Shown here piece after piece: positions 27,240-35,172 of a stretch of DNA of 64,000 nucleotides. Source of the stretch: Klenkia sp. PcliD-1-E (GTDB taxonomy: Bacteria; Actinomycetota; Actinomycetes; Mycobacteriales; Geodermatophilaceae); NCBI RefSeq assembly GCF_024124375.1, contig NZ_JAMXRZ010000004.1:1-64000 (forward strand). The letters run 5' to 3'. Under the pieces are notes generated by a model. It saw only the letters and a list, made by a program, of their open reading frames with translations, was not told the origin of the DNA and searched no databases. Numbering within the stretch: position 1 is the stretch's first letter; each line of letters opens with the position of its first letter. The position numbers and the translations under genes were made by a program.

Positions 27240-28402
27240 GAGCGTGCTCCGCCGTAGGACCGGGGAAGTCCGAGCGAGTGCTGTGCAACGTGGTTCAGGA
27301 CCATCTCACGACTGACCGGTGCGATCCGCATCAAACGAGCCAGTCCCCAGTAGGGCGCGAGGGCGTACTCGCTGGCCAGGCCGTTGCCCCCGTGCATCTG
27401 GATGGCCTGGTCGACACAGCGGAGGGCAGCTTCGGCAGCGCTGTACTTGGCCATGTTGGACGCCTCGGAGGCATCGGTGCCTGCGTCGTGCTGACCTGCC
27501 GCTTTCCACATCATCAACCGGGCGAGTTCCAGCTCGATCTTGGCGCTGGCCAACGGGTGCGAGAGGCCCTGATGGGTGCCGATGGGTGCACCCCACACGG
27601 AGCGCTCCAGCCCGTAACGGACCGCCTGGCGGAGTGCATACCTGCCGATGCCCGTCTCGATGGCCGCTCCCGTGATGCGCTCGGGGTTCAAGCCCTCGAA
27701 GACAGAACGGAATCCTCCCCCCACCTTCCCGACGACGGCCTCCGCCGGGAGGAGGACGTCGTCGAAGTGCAGCGTGAATTGCTTCTCCGGCGCGACGATC
27801 TCCATGGTGATCATGCTCCTCTGCAGCCCAGGAGCATCGACCGGGACCACGAACAACGACGTGCCCAACGGCTGGCCTGATTCGTCCTTCGTCGCGGCGA
27901 CCACGAGGATGGCAGCGGCTTCGTCCACGCCGGATATGTAGTACTTGGTCCCGCGCAGGGTCCAGCCGTCGCTGCCGCGGGTGGCCGTCGTGGAGATAGC
28001 ATGACTGTTGGAGCCGGCGTCCGGCTCGGTGATCGCGAACGCCATCTTGACCGTGCCGTCGGCGATGCCGGGCAGCCAGGTCTCTCGCTGTGCGGGGCTC
28101 CCGTAGCGCGCCAGGACCGTTCCGCAGATCGCTGGCGACACCATCAAGAGCACCAGCGGGCACCCGGCCGCGGCGGTCTCCTCGACCACCGCAGTGAGTT
28201 CGGTGATGCCCCCGCCCCCGCCGCCGTACTCCTCGGGGATGCTCACCCCCAAGAACCCCGGCTTGGCCAGCGCCGACCACAATTCGTCGGTCTTCCGGCC
28301 CGTTCGCGCTGCTGAGAGGAAGTACTCCGGGCCGAACTCACCGGCAACCGAAGCGACCGAGTCCCTCAGCAGCGTCAGTTCAGCCGATTCTCCGTAGAAC
28401 AT
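27236..28402 (-). CDS. Acyl-CoA dehydrogenase (same subgroup as the 35,173 enzyme)
   Basis: A 388-residue flavoenzyme with FLGVSIPEEYGGGGGGITEL, AFAITEPDAGSNSHAISTTA and WTLRGTKYYISGVDEAAAIL. The catalytic-Glu region is LARLMRIAPVSREMVLNHVA rather than the usual YGGTxEI, though a Glu still aligns. The dehydrogenase of block C shares this unusual segment (IAPVNREMILNYVAQHTLGL) and most other motifs, so the two are paralogues serving parallel modules. In terpene pathways the equivalent step is citronellyl-CoA dehydrogenation. It lies between the carboxyltransferase and ligase genes. Confidence 0.92.
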   Translation of the reverse strand: MFYGESAELTLLRDSVASVAGEFGPEYFLSAARTGRKTDELWSALAKPGFLGVSIPEEYGGGGGGITELTAVVEETAAAGCPLVLLMVSPAICGTVLARYGSPAQRETWLPGIADGTVKMAFAITEPDAGSNSHAISTTATRGSDGWTLRGTKYYISGVDEAAAILVVAATKDESGQPLGTSLFVVPVDAPGLQRSMITMEIVAPEKQFTLHFDDVLLPAEAVVGKVGGGFRSVFEGLNPERITGAAIETGIGRYALRQAVRYGLERSVWGAPIGTHQGLSHPLASAKIELELARLMMWKAAGQHDAGTDASEASNMAKYSAAEAALRCVDQAIQMHGGNGLASEYALAPYWGLARLMRIAPVSREMVLNHVAQHSLGLPRSYGGARS

Positions 28403-28429
28403 GGGATCTCCTCGATGTTCCTGACTCGG

Positions 28430-29995
28430 TCAGCCGCGGATGACCGGGTGGCGACGGGCAAGCCGTTCACGGCTCTTGTGCGAATACCGCTCGAGACGGT
28501 TGACCAGTTCGGCGCGGAGATCGCTGCCTGCGATCACGGCGTCGAGGTAGGTCGCCGAGGCCGCCCGGAAGACATCCAGGTTGACCATGTAGTCGGCCCT
28601 GAGCTGGGCGACGTAGTCCGCTCGGTCCTGCTCGTCCTCGATCGCGTTGATCTTGTTCAAGTAGATCGCATTGATGGCTGCCTCGGGACCCATGATCGCG
28701 AGCTTCGCGTGCGCCAAGCCGATCGTGGCGTCAGGCGCGAACGTCGCGCCGGACATGGCCATGTAACCGGCGCCGTACGACTTCCGGAGGATGACCGAGA
28801 TCCGCGGGACGCTGGCTTCGGCAATAGCGGCCAGGTACTTGGCTCCGCGTCGGATGATCCCTTGTCGTTCGACCTGGCTGCCGACCATGAAGCCGGGAGT
28901 GTCGGACAGGAAGACGAGCGGGATGCCGTAGGCATCGCACAGTTGCACGAACTGGGCACCCTTCTCGGAGGCATCGCTCCCGATGGTCCCCCCCTTACGC
29001 ATGGGCTGGTTCGCCACGAGCCCGACGGGTTTCCCGTCCAACCGCGCGAAGCCCGTGACCAGTTCGCGGGCGAAGAGAGCGCGGTGCTCGAAGAAGCTGT
29101 CGGCGTCGATGAGCCGGCGGATCACGTTCATCACGTCGAACGCGCGGTTCTGCGCTTGCGGGATCAGCTGGTCGATGGGTTCCCCGTCGACCGGATCCAT
29201 CGGTAGGTGGACCGGCAGAGGGGCCTCCGCGTGATCAGGGAGGTACTCCAGGTACTGGCGCGCCAGCCGCAATCCGTGCTCGTCGTTCCGCGCGATCTGG
29301 TCCCCCAGACCGGACACCTCGCAGTGCATGCGGGCGCCGCCCATCTCCTCTGCGGACACCTTCTCGCCCGTTGCCATCTCGACCATCCGAGGGCTGCCGA
29401 GAAAAGCGCTCGCGTTGCCGTCCACCATGACCACTGCGTCGCAGAAGGCGGGCAGGTAGGCTGCGCCGGCTGGGCTGGGTCCGAAAAGCACGCAGATCTG
29501 CGGGATCTGGCCGGACAGTCGTGCCTGGTTCCAGAAAATCCGCCCAGCATGGTGGCGATCGATGAACAGGTCGAACTGCTCATCCAGGCGTGCCCCTGCG
29601 GAGTCCACGAGGTACAACAGGGGGCATCGAACGAGTGCAGCCTCCTCCTGCTGGCGGATGATCTTCCGGATGGTCTCCCGGCCCCATGCACCCGCCTTGA
29701 CCGTCGGATCGTTGGCGATGACGGCGACGGTGCGACCGCCGACCGTGCCGGTCCCGGTCACCACTGCGTCGGCAGCGAGACCCTCGTCCATCGTGCGGGC
29801 GAGCAAGCCGTTCTCGACGAAGGACCCGGGGTCGAGCAGGATGTCCAGACGCGATCGGACGAAGATCTTCCCTGTCTCCTCGATCTGACGGTGGTACCGC
29901 TCGCTTCCACCCGCCTTGGCGCGTGCCGTGCGCTCCGAGAGCTCGGCCACGAGATCACGGGCAGCCCCGGATGCCAGGTCCGACTGCTGAGTCAA
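28430..29995 (-). CDS. Acyl-CoA carboxylase carboxyltransferase (beta) subunit
   Basis: A 521-residue carboxyltransferase of the propionyl/methylcrotonyl/geranyl-CoA carboxylase group. Motifs include LLYLVDSAGARLDEQFDLFI, FGPSPAGAAYLPAFCDAVVM, the second-half QLCDAYGIPLVFLSDTPGFM, and GAGYMAMSGATFAPDATIGL. It moves CO2 from carboxybiotin to an acyl-CoA. Its partners here are separate: a 75-residue biotin carrier just upstream and a biotin carboxylase on the opposite strand. This three-polypeptide layout differs from block C, where carboxylase and carrier are fused. The terpene or leucine route is suggested by the lyase and hydratase in the operon. Confidence 0.93.
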   Translation of the reverse strand: MTQQSDLASGAARDLVAELSERTARAKAGGSERYHRQIEETGKIFVRSRLDILLDPGSFVENGLLARTMDEGLAADAVVTGTGTVGGRTVAVIANDPTVKAGAWGRETIRKIIRQQEEAALVRCPLLYLVDSAGARLDEQFDLFIDRHHAGRIFWNQARLSGQIPQICVLFGPSPAGAAYLPAFCDAVVMVDGNASAFLGSPRMVEMATGEKVSAEEMGGARMHCEVSGLGDQIARNDEHGLRLARQYLEYLPDHAEAPLPVHLPMDPVDGEPIDQLIPQAQNRAFDVMNVIRRLIDADSFFEHRALFARELVTGFARLDGKPVGLVANQPMRKGGTIGSDASEKGAQFVQLCDAYGIPLVFLSDTPGFMVGSQVERQGIIRRGAKYLAAIAEASVPRISVILRKSYGAGYMAMSGATFAPDATIGLAHAKLAIMGPEAAINAIYLNKINAIEDEQDRADYVAQLRADYMVNLDVFRAASATYLDAVIAGSDLRAELVNRLERYSHKSRERLARRHPVIRG

Positions 29996-30043
29996 CTGAG
30001 CCTTCTTCCGTCTTCGGTCGTCGTGGTCGGGGTGATCAGTCGC

Positions 30044-30271
30044 TCATCCAGGATCGGCAGCGATGCGTACGAGCGGTTGGTCCTCGGCCACCACGTCACC
30101 GGGGGCGACCAGCAGCGCGGTCACCGAGCCACGCACGGGGGATTCGACAGGAATCTCCATCTTCATGGACTCCAAGATCACCAATACGTCGCCCACCTCG
30201 ACCTCCTGGCCCGACTGCACCTCGACCTTCCACACGTTCCCGGCCATCTCCGCCGTCAGCACCTCGTCCAC
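30044..30271 (-). CDS. Biotin carboxyl carrier protein (single biotinyl domain)
   Basis: A 75-residue biotinyl-lipoyl domain protein. The biotin-accepting Lys37 is in VILESMKMEIPVESPVRG, and the hammerhead fold is complete from AEMAGNVWKVEVQSGQEVEV. The GTG at 30,271 has GGAGGG at a good spacing; the GTG at 30,286 would give five more residues. It is the first gene of the block B operon and faces the biotin carboxylase gene across a 314-base regulatory gap. It would shuttle carboxybiotin between the carboxylase and the beta subunit. Confidence 0.93.
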   Translation of the reverse strand: MDEVLTAEMAGNVWKVEVQSGQEVEVGDVLVILESMKMEIPVESPVRGSVTALLVAPGDVVAEDQPLVRIAADPG

Positions 30272-30295
30272 GAAGGCCCTCCACACCGAAACGTA

Positions 30296-30305
30296 CGAAC
30301 GTTCG
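30296..30305. promoter_or_regulatory. Palindrome CGAACGTTCG upstream of the carrier gene
   Basis: A perfect ten-base inverted repeat lies 25 bases before the carrier start, where a repressor would block the block B operon. Its CGAAC/GTTCG half-sites are the same as those in the second site at 30,442-30,461. Confidence 0.5.
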
Positions 30306-30441
30306 CTCGCTTCGGCAAAAGCTAGGCTCGCCCCTGGTGAGTGTCAAGACCGGCCGACCCGCTCCGTCCAGTCGGGATCGCCCGGCACCTGCAGGGTTGT
30401 CCGGATCGCACATGCGGATAAATGGATGGACTGCTAGCGTT

Positions 30442-30461
30442 TAGCGAACTAGCGTTCGTTA
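30442..30461. promoter_or_regulatory. Imperfect palindrome with CGAAC-GTTCG arms, likely TetR-type operator
   Basis: TAGCGAACTAGCGTTCGTTA matches its own reverse complement at 14 of 20 positions, with TArCGAAC and GTTCGyTA arms. It lies in the 314-base divergent gap between the carrier and carboxylase genes. Two sites sharing CGAAC half-sites in one divergent promoter region suggest one regulator controls both directions. The TetR protein encoded at 32,109 is the nearest candidate. Apart from these sites the gap holds no gene. Confidence 0.55.
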
Positions 30462-30585
30462 GTTTCCGGCTGCGCCGCGACTGGAGACGACGGCCTCAGG
30501 CGCACCGGCGACGATGCTGCTGGTGTGCCCGGTACAACCCCGACGTCGTCCGAGACCACGCATCGAAGGGAAAGAGGAGGAACCT

Positions 30586-31995
30586 GTGTTCGAGAAGGTC
30601 CTGATCGCCAACCGTGGCGAGATCGCGGTGCGCATCGCACGCACGTGCCAAGAGCTGGGCATCAGGAGCGCGACGGTGCACTCTGCAGATGACAGCCACT
30701 CGCTGCACGTACGGGCGGCAGATGAAGCTGTGGCGCTGGACGGGGTGCCGACGTCCCGTCCCTACCTCGACATCGCCCAGATCGTGGCGGCCGCACTCAC
30801 CGTCGGCGCGGACGCCGTTCACCCCGGGTACGGCTTCCTCGCCGAGAACGCCGACTTCGCCGAAGCGGTCCTCGCGGCCGGCCTGGCGTTCATTGGTCCC
30901 TCCCCGAGCGCGATTCGCACCATGGGCGACAAAGTGGCCGGCCGTGCGGTGGCTGAGTCCTGCGGTGTGCCCGGGGTACCGGGCACCCGGGGCGCGATCC
31001 AGGAGGTCGCGGAGGTGCTCGAGTTCGGAGCAGCCCACGGATTCCCCCTGCTCATCAAAGCATCCTTCGGGGGAGGTGGCCGTGGGATGCGTGTCGTCGC
31101 CGATCCCGGCGAGGTCTCTGACGCATTCCTGTCGGCTCAGCGCGAGGCAGGGACGGCGTTCGGGCAGGACGACGTGTACGTGGAGCGGTATCTCCCCCGT
31201 GCCCGACACGTCGAGGTGCAGGTCTTCGCCGACGGGCACGGGAACTCGGTCTTCCTCGGAGACCGGGACTGCTCAGTGCAGCGCCGTCACCAGAAGCTCG
31301 TCGAGGAGGCCCCGGCGCCCGGCTTGTCCGACGATCTCCGGCGGTCCATGGGGGAGGCGGCGCTGCGTCTGGTGCGTGCAGTGGACTACGTCGGGGCCGG
31401 CACGGTGGAGTTCCTCGTCGAGGACGACAACTACTACTACCTCGAGATGAACACCCGCATCCAAGTGGAGCACCCGATCACGGAGATGGTGCTCGGAGTC
31501 GATCTGATCGCTGAGCAGTTGCTGGTGGCGGCCGGCCATACCCTGTCCTTTACACGCAGCGAACTCGCCCCGCGGGGGCACGCCATCGAGTGCAGAATCA
31601 ACGCAGAGAACGTCACCAGGGGTAGGTTCCTCCCCTCACCAGGTGTCCTCGAGCGTCTCGCGGCACCGACCGGCGCCGGGGTGAGGCTCGACGCCGGTTA
31701 CTCCTCGGGGGACGAGATCCTGCCCTACTACGACAGCCTCGTCGGCAAATTGATCGCTTGGGCACCCACCCGTGAGCATGCGCGCCGTCGGCTGCTCGCG
31801 GCGATCGACGAGTTGAGCGTGGTCGGTATCCGGACCACGCTGCCAGCCGTGCGAGTCGTGTTGGAGCATGCCGACTTCATCGACGGTGCAGTGAGTACTC
31901 GTTGGCTGGAATCCCTGCCCCTCGCTACCCTGCTGGCAACGGACGGCCAGCGCGGCGCGACGGTCGCCACCCGACGGGACAGCGGCCGGTCGTGA
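30586..31995 (+). CDS. Biotin carboxylase subunit of an acyl-CoA carboxylase
   Basis: A 469-residue ATP-grasp enzyme that carboxylates biotin on the carrier. It has KVLIANRGEIAVRIARTCQE, GYGFLAENADFAEAVLAAGL, the glycine-rich ATP loop KASFGGGGRGMRVVADPGEV, the carboxylation motif RDCSVQRRHQKLVEEAPAPG, and EMNTRIQVEHPITEMVLGVD. It stops after the carboxylase C-domain, with no biotinyl domain, consistent with the separate carrier across the divergent gap. GTG 30,586 is chosen because AGGAGG lies six bases upstream. It forms the three-part enzyme with the 28,430 and 30,044 products. Confidence 0.94.
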   Translation: MFEKVLIANRGEIAVRIARTCQELGIRSATVHSADDSHSLHVRAADEAVALDGVPTSRPYLDIAQIVAAALTVGADAVHPGYGFLAENADFAEAVLAAGLAFIGPSPSAIRTMGDKVAGRAVAESCGVPGVPGTRGAIQEVAEVLEFGAAHGFPLLIKASFGGGGRGMRVVADPGEVSDAFLSAQREAGTAFGQDDVYVERYLPRARHVEVQVFADGHGNSVFLGDRDCSVQRRHQKLVEEAPAPGLSDDLRRSMGEAALRLVRAVDYVGAGTVEFLVEDDNYYYLEMNTRIQVEHPITEMVLGVDLIAEQLLVAAGHTLSFTRSELAPRGHAIECRINAENVTRGRFLPSPGVLERLAAPTGAGVRLDAGYSSGDEILPYYDSLVGKLIAWAPTREHARRRLLAAIDELSVVGIRTTLPAVRVVLEHADFIDGAVSTRWLESLPLATLLATDGQRGATVATRRDSGRS

Positions 31996-32108
31996 CTCTG
32001 CACATCTGCCCTGGGCACCTACCCTGCACCGCCCCGTCCCTGGTCAGCAGTGAGCTCCTCGGCAGTCATCGGTCGAGGGTGCGGCGGCCGGAGACCTCGA
32101 CTGGACGA

Positions 32109-32693
32109 TCACGCCGCGGGCTGGAGGCCGAGCTGGCGGAACGCCATCGTGGTGTAGATGTCCACGATCTCGTCCAAGGTCATCGTGCCCCCGGGTCTGT
32201 ACCACGCAGAGACGTGACTGCCCGCCGCGACCACCGCGTAGGTCTGCAGGCGCAGATCGATGAGCTCGACACCGGCTTCAGAACAGGCCGCGGCGATGGC
32301 CGCGCTGATCTGGCGCTCGTACGCATCACGGAGGGCGACGATCTTCCCTCGGGCTTCCGCATGGAGCGAACGCAGCTCGGAGTTGCCGATGAACACGTCC
32401 TGGGCCCGCTCCGCGTGGAACCGGACATGGCAGTCGAGCACCGCGCGCAGCCGGTCCAGACTGTCGGTCCGGTTGGCCAGAGCATCCGCCTGCGCACGTC
32501 CGAGGTCGCCCATGATGGCGTCCATCATCGAGACGAGGAGACTCTGCTTGCCGTCGATGTGGTTGTACAGGCTGCTGACCTTGACCCCGACTGCAGCTGC
32601 GACCTCGCGCAGGCTCGTCGCCTCGTACCCCTTCTCGTAGAAGAGGTCTCGAGCGGCCTCGCGAATGGTGTCGGACGTGCGGGCGCTGCTCAC
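32109..32693 (-). CDS. TetR family transcriptional regulator
   Basis: A 194-residue regulator. The helix-turn-helix is IREAARDLFYEKGYEATSLR with EVAAAVGVKVSSLYNHI, and the ligand domain follows. The GTG at 32,693 has GGAGG five bases upstream; a GTG at 32,705 is an alternative. It lies between the biotin carboxylase gene (convergent) and the thioesterase gene (divergent), inside block B. It is the best candidate to bind the CGAAC/GTTCG sites upstream of the carboxylase genes, with an acyl-CoA effector. Confidence 0.9.
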   Translation of the reverse strand: MSSARTSDTIREAARDLFYEKGYEATSLREVAAAVGVKVSSLYNHIDGKQSLLVSMMDAIMGDLGRAQADALANRTDSLDRLRAVLDCHVRFHAERAQDVFIGNSELRSLHAEARGKIVALRDAYERQISAAIAAACSEAGVELIDLRLQTYAVVAAGSHVSAWYRPGGTMTLDEIVDIYTTMAFRQLGLQPAA

Positions 32694-32809
32694 CGACTCC
32701 TCCACTCTCGCCGGTCACGGTTGGGCAGGGAGAGAATGCAGTGATCGACCCCGGAACCCTAACTCGCACCGTCCTCCGCGCGGGCGTCTGGTCGAGCCCG
32801 ACCCCCACA

Positions 32810-32824
32810 GTGCACTGCATGCAC
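32810..32824. promoter_or_regulatory. Inverted repeat GTGCA-n5-TGCAC in a divergent gap
   Basis: Five-base arms at 32,810-32,814 and 32,820-32,824 flank five bases in the gap between the TetR gene and the thioesterase gene. It may be an operator for the nearby TetR, but it does not resemble the CGAAC/GTTCG sites. Confidence 0.35.
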
Positions 32825-32958
32825 GTGCCCATCTCGGCGATCGCAATGCCGCCCTGCAAGATGCGACCGCGACGGGGAGCGCAGAGTCGTCACCGGAGGA
32901 CGCGAGGGCGACCCCCGGTGACGCGCGCCGCTCGAGAACCCGAGGAGACGATCAGGAC

Positions 32959-33450
32959 ATGTCGATGCCCACTGAGCGTGAGTGGAATGGTCTGCCGCGC
33001 CACGACGGCACAGGCCAGCTCCCCCCGCACCACCCGACGTGCCTGGGGTGCGGGCCGGACAACCCCAACGGTCACCACCTCGCCGTGTGGCAGGACGGTG
33101 ACCGCGTCCGAGCCAGCCACACGTTCGGGGAACGGCACGTCGGCGCCCCGGGCATCGCGCACGGCGGTGCGGTCGCGACCGTGGTCGACGACCTCTTCGG
33201 ATTCCTCCTCTACGGCGTGGGACAGCCAGCCGTGACCCGCACCTTGTCGGTCTCCTACCGGGCGCCGGTGCTGCTTGGGGTCGAGTACCGCGTCAGCGCG
33301 CACCTCGAGCGGCGAGAAGGTCGAAAGCTCTTCCTCGTCGCCGAGGTCGCCGATGCCCAGGGCTTCGTGCTGGCTGAGGCATCGGCCCTCTTCATCGTGG
33401 TCGAGCTGGAGCACTTCGACCGCGCTCGTCGACGCCCTGAGCACCCCTGA
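32959..33450 (+). CDS. PaaI-type hot-dog thioesterase
   Basis: A 163-residue acyl-CoA thioesterase-like protein. An N-terminal CLGCGPDNPNGHHLAVW segment precedes the hot-dog core with HVGAPGIAHGGAVATVVDDL, whose HGG motif marks the active-site helix, and TRTLSVSYRAPVLLGVEYRV. Such enzymes hydrolyse CoA thioesters to rescue trapped CoA. The ATG at 32,959 is chosen because of AGGAGA upstream. It is divergent from the TetR gene and followed after 215 bases by the BtrH-like gene. Confidence 0.88.
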   Translation: MSMPTEREWNGLPRHDGTGQLPPHHPTCLGCGPDNPNGHHLAVWQDGDRVRASHTFGERHVGAPGIAHGGAVATVVDDLFGFLLYGVGQPAVTRTLSVSYRAPVLLGVEYRVSAHLERREGRKLFLVAEVADAQGFVLAEASALFIVVELEHFDRARRRPEHP

Positions 33451-33665
33451 CCGTTCCGGACAGGCACCCGTGCAGACCCCAGCAGGGCGCCACCGGGCCC
33501 ATGATCATCGAAACCCGCGAGCTGTTGGGCACACTGGGCGCCCCAGTCGACCTCAGGTGACCGGTGTCTGCCGGTTCGACTGCGAAGTGGAGCTGTGTCA
33601 GCTGGTGCCCCCCCACGGTCGATGAGTGAACGGTGTCAAGAAGGTCGGATTTGGGAAGGTGAGGC

Positions 33666-34748
33666 ATGTCCGGAGAGTTGGCCGACCGCTACCCCCATCG
33701 GATGGCTGGCCACTGCGGCTCGGGGGCGCTGCGCGACCTGCTGCACTGGCAGGGGCTCGGGTGGGCCGGTCCACCGGGCGAAGGTCTGGTGTTCGCGCTG
33801 GGCGGCGCGCTCGGCCTCTCCTTCGTCCGCTCGTCGCAACTGAGCCCCCCTGTGTACTTGGTGGGCAGGGAGACCGACTACGAAGTCGCGCTGCCCCGAC
33901 GGCTCGGCGCCCAGGTCGAGGTGCTGGCGACCGACGACCCCGAGACGGGTTGGACGTGGGTCACGAGGGAGGTCGACGCCGGTCGGCCAGTCCTCATCTG
34001 GGCGGACATCGCCGAGTTGCCCTACTTGAACGTCCAGCTGCAGATGAGCCGCCACGACGTCGTCGTGATCGGGTACGACCTGGACCGACAGACAGCACTC
34101 GTGGTCGACAACGACCGCGCTGAGGCCCAGCTCGTCCCGCTGACCGCCCTGGCGCGCGCGAGGGCCTCGAACGGCTTCCCGGAACCCACCATGCACCGCA
34201 CCTACCGCATCGTCTGGCCCCGTCAGCTTCCTCCGATCGCCGGCGTCGCGGCGGATGCCTTCCGACGATCCGCGAACGCCATGCGTCATCCCAGCGGTCC
34301 TGGCATCGCCGGAGTCACTGGAACGGGATCACGAGGGCTGTCCGCGGCGAACCACCTCGTGACCGAGCTGCGCAGCTGGGTGGACGTGCCACCACCCGAT
34401 GTGGATCGACTCCTTTTTGCGCTGTATGCCTTCATCGAGAAGGCAGGAACGGGAGGGGGCCTGTTCCGCCGCCTGTTCGCGGATGGCTCAACAGAGATCG
34501 CCCGACTGACGGGTGACCTCCCCACGCAGAGAGTCGCCTCGTGTGCGCGCCGATGCTCGGACGCTTGGTCTGAATTGGCCGGCATCGCGAAGGACCGTGG
34601 GACGTCGACGCAGACACGCACAGCAGCGATCGCACGGGCAGCCGCAGCCATCCCCGCCGCCGAGGAGGATCTGGTCGTCGCCCTGGAGTCTGCGTCCAGG
34701 TCGCTGCAGAACTTGGGCCACGGCAACCGACCGGACGGTCCCGGGTGA
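33666..34748 (+). CDS. BtrH-like acyltransferase (BtrH_N plus DUF4872)
   Basis: A 360-residue papain-like protein of the BtrH family. In butirosin biosynthesis BtrH moves an acyl group from an acyl carrier protein to an aminoglycoside. The N-terminal domain has the presumed nucleophile Cys17 in AGHCGSGALRDLL, VFALGGALGLSFV, YLVGRETDYE, GRPVLIWADIAELPYL, the His in MSRHDVVVIGYD and an Asp in ALVVDNDRAE. The C-terminal helical region looks like DUF4872. No aminoglycoside genes are nearby, so here it may act on an acyl-CoA or another amine. It follows the thioesterase gene in the same direction. Confidence 0.82.
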   Translation: MSGELADRYPHRMAGHCGSGALRDLLHWQGLGWAGPPGEGLVFALGGALGLSFVRSSQLSPPVYLVGRETDYEVALPRRLGAQVEVLATDDPETGWTWVTREVDAGRPVLIWADIAELPYLNVQLQMSRHDVVVIGYDLDRQTALVVDNDRAEAQLVPLTALARARASNGFPEPTMHRTYRIVWPRQLPPIAGVAADAFRRSANAMRHPSGPGIAGVTGTGSRGLSAANHLVTELRSWVDVPPPDVDRLLFALYAFIEKAGTGGGLFRRLFADGSTEIARLTGDLPTQRVASCARRCSDAWSELAGIAKDRGTSTQTRTAAIARAAAAIPAAEEDLVVALESASRSLQNLGHGNRPDGPG

Positions 34749-35172
34749 GCCGCGGTGTCGTCTGCGGGCAGATGCCTCGAGTGGGTGCACAGCCACCGCC
34801 GGCTGTCGATGCAGGCTGACCCGAGCCCGACAGGCGCGTCCTGATCGACGGCGGGGTTGACGTGCGGACGAGGACCGCTTCGCCCTTCAGTGGCCTCCTG
34901 AGCATCGACACCGTGACTCGCGGCGCAGACAGGCCCGACCACCGATGACCGGATGCTGGATGCCGTCGGCACCGGGGCAGCACCTGTGGTCGTCGGTCGC
35001 TGACCGTCCGGGGCACCGAGCACCGTCACGACCACATGTGAATCGGAATCCTCGAGCGGGCGGCGGACCGCCGAACCATGACCTTCTGGCGGGCGTGTTC
35101 GTGGACACCTGGCCTCTGCGGTCGCTACGGTTCAGTCCGATAGTGATCGGCGCATCACAAGGGAGTGACGTC
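34749..35172 (+). other. 424-base regulatory gap upstream of the block C operon
   Basis: No gene is seen. CCGAT and ATCGG form a perfect five-base inverted repeat around AGTG at 35,137-35,150, 22 bases before the ATG at 35,173, in a position to act as a repressor site. GGGAG just before the ATG is the ribosome binding site. No confident -35/-10 pair could be picked. Confidence 0.45.
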
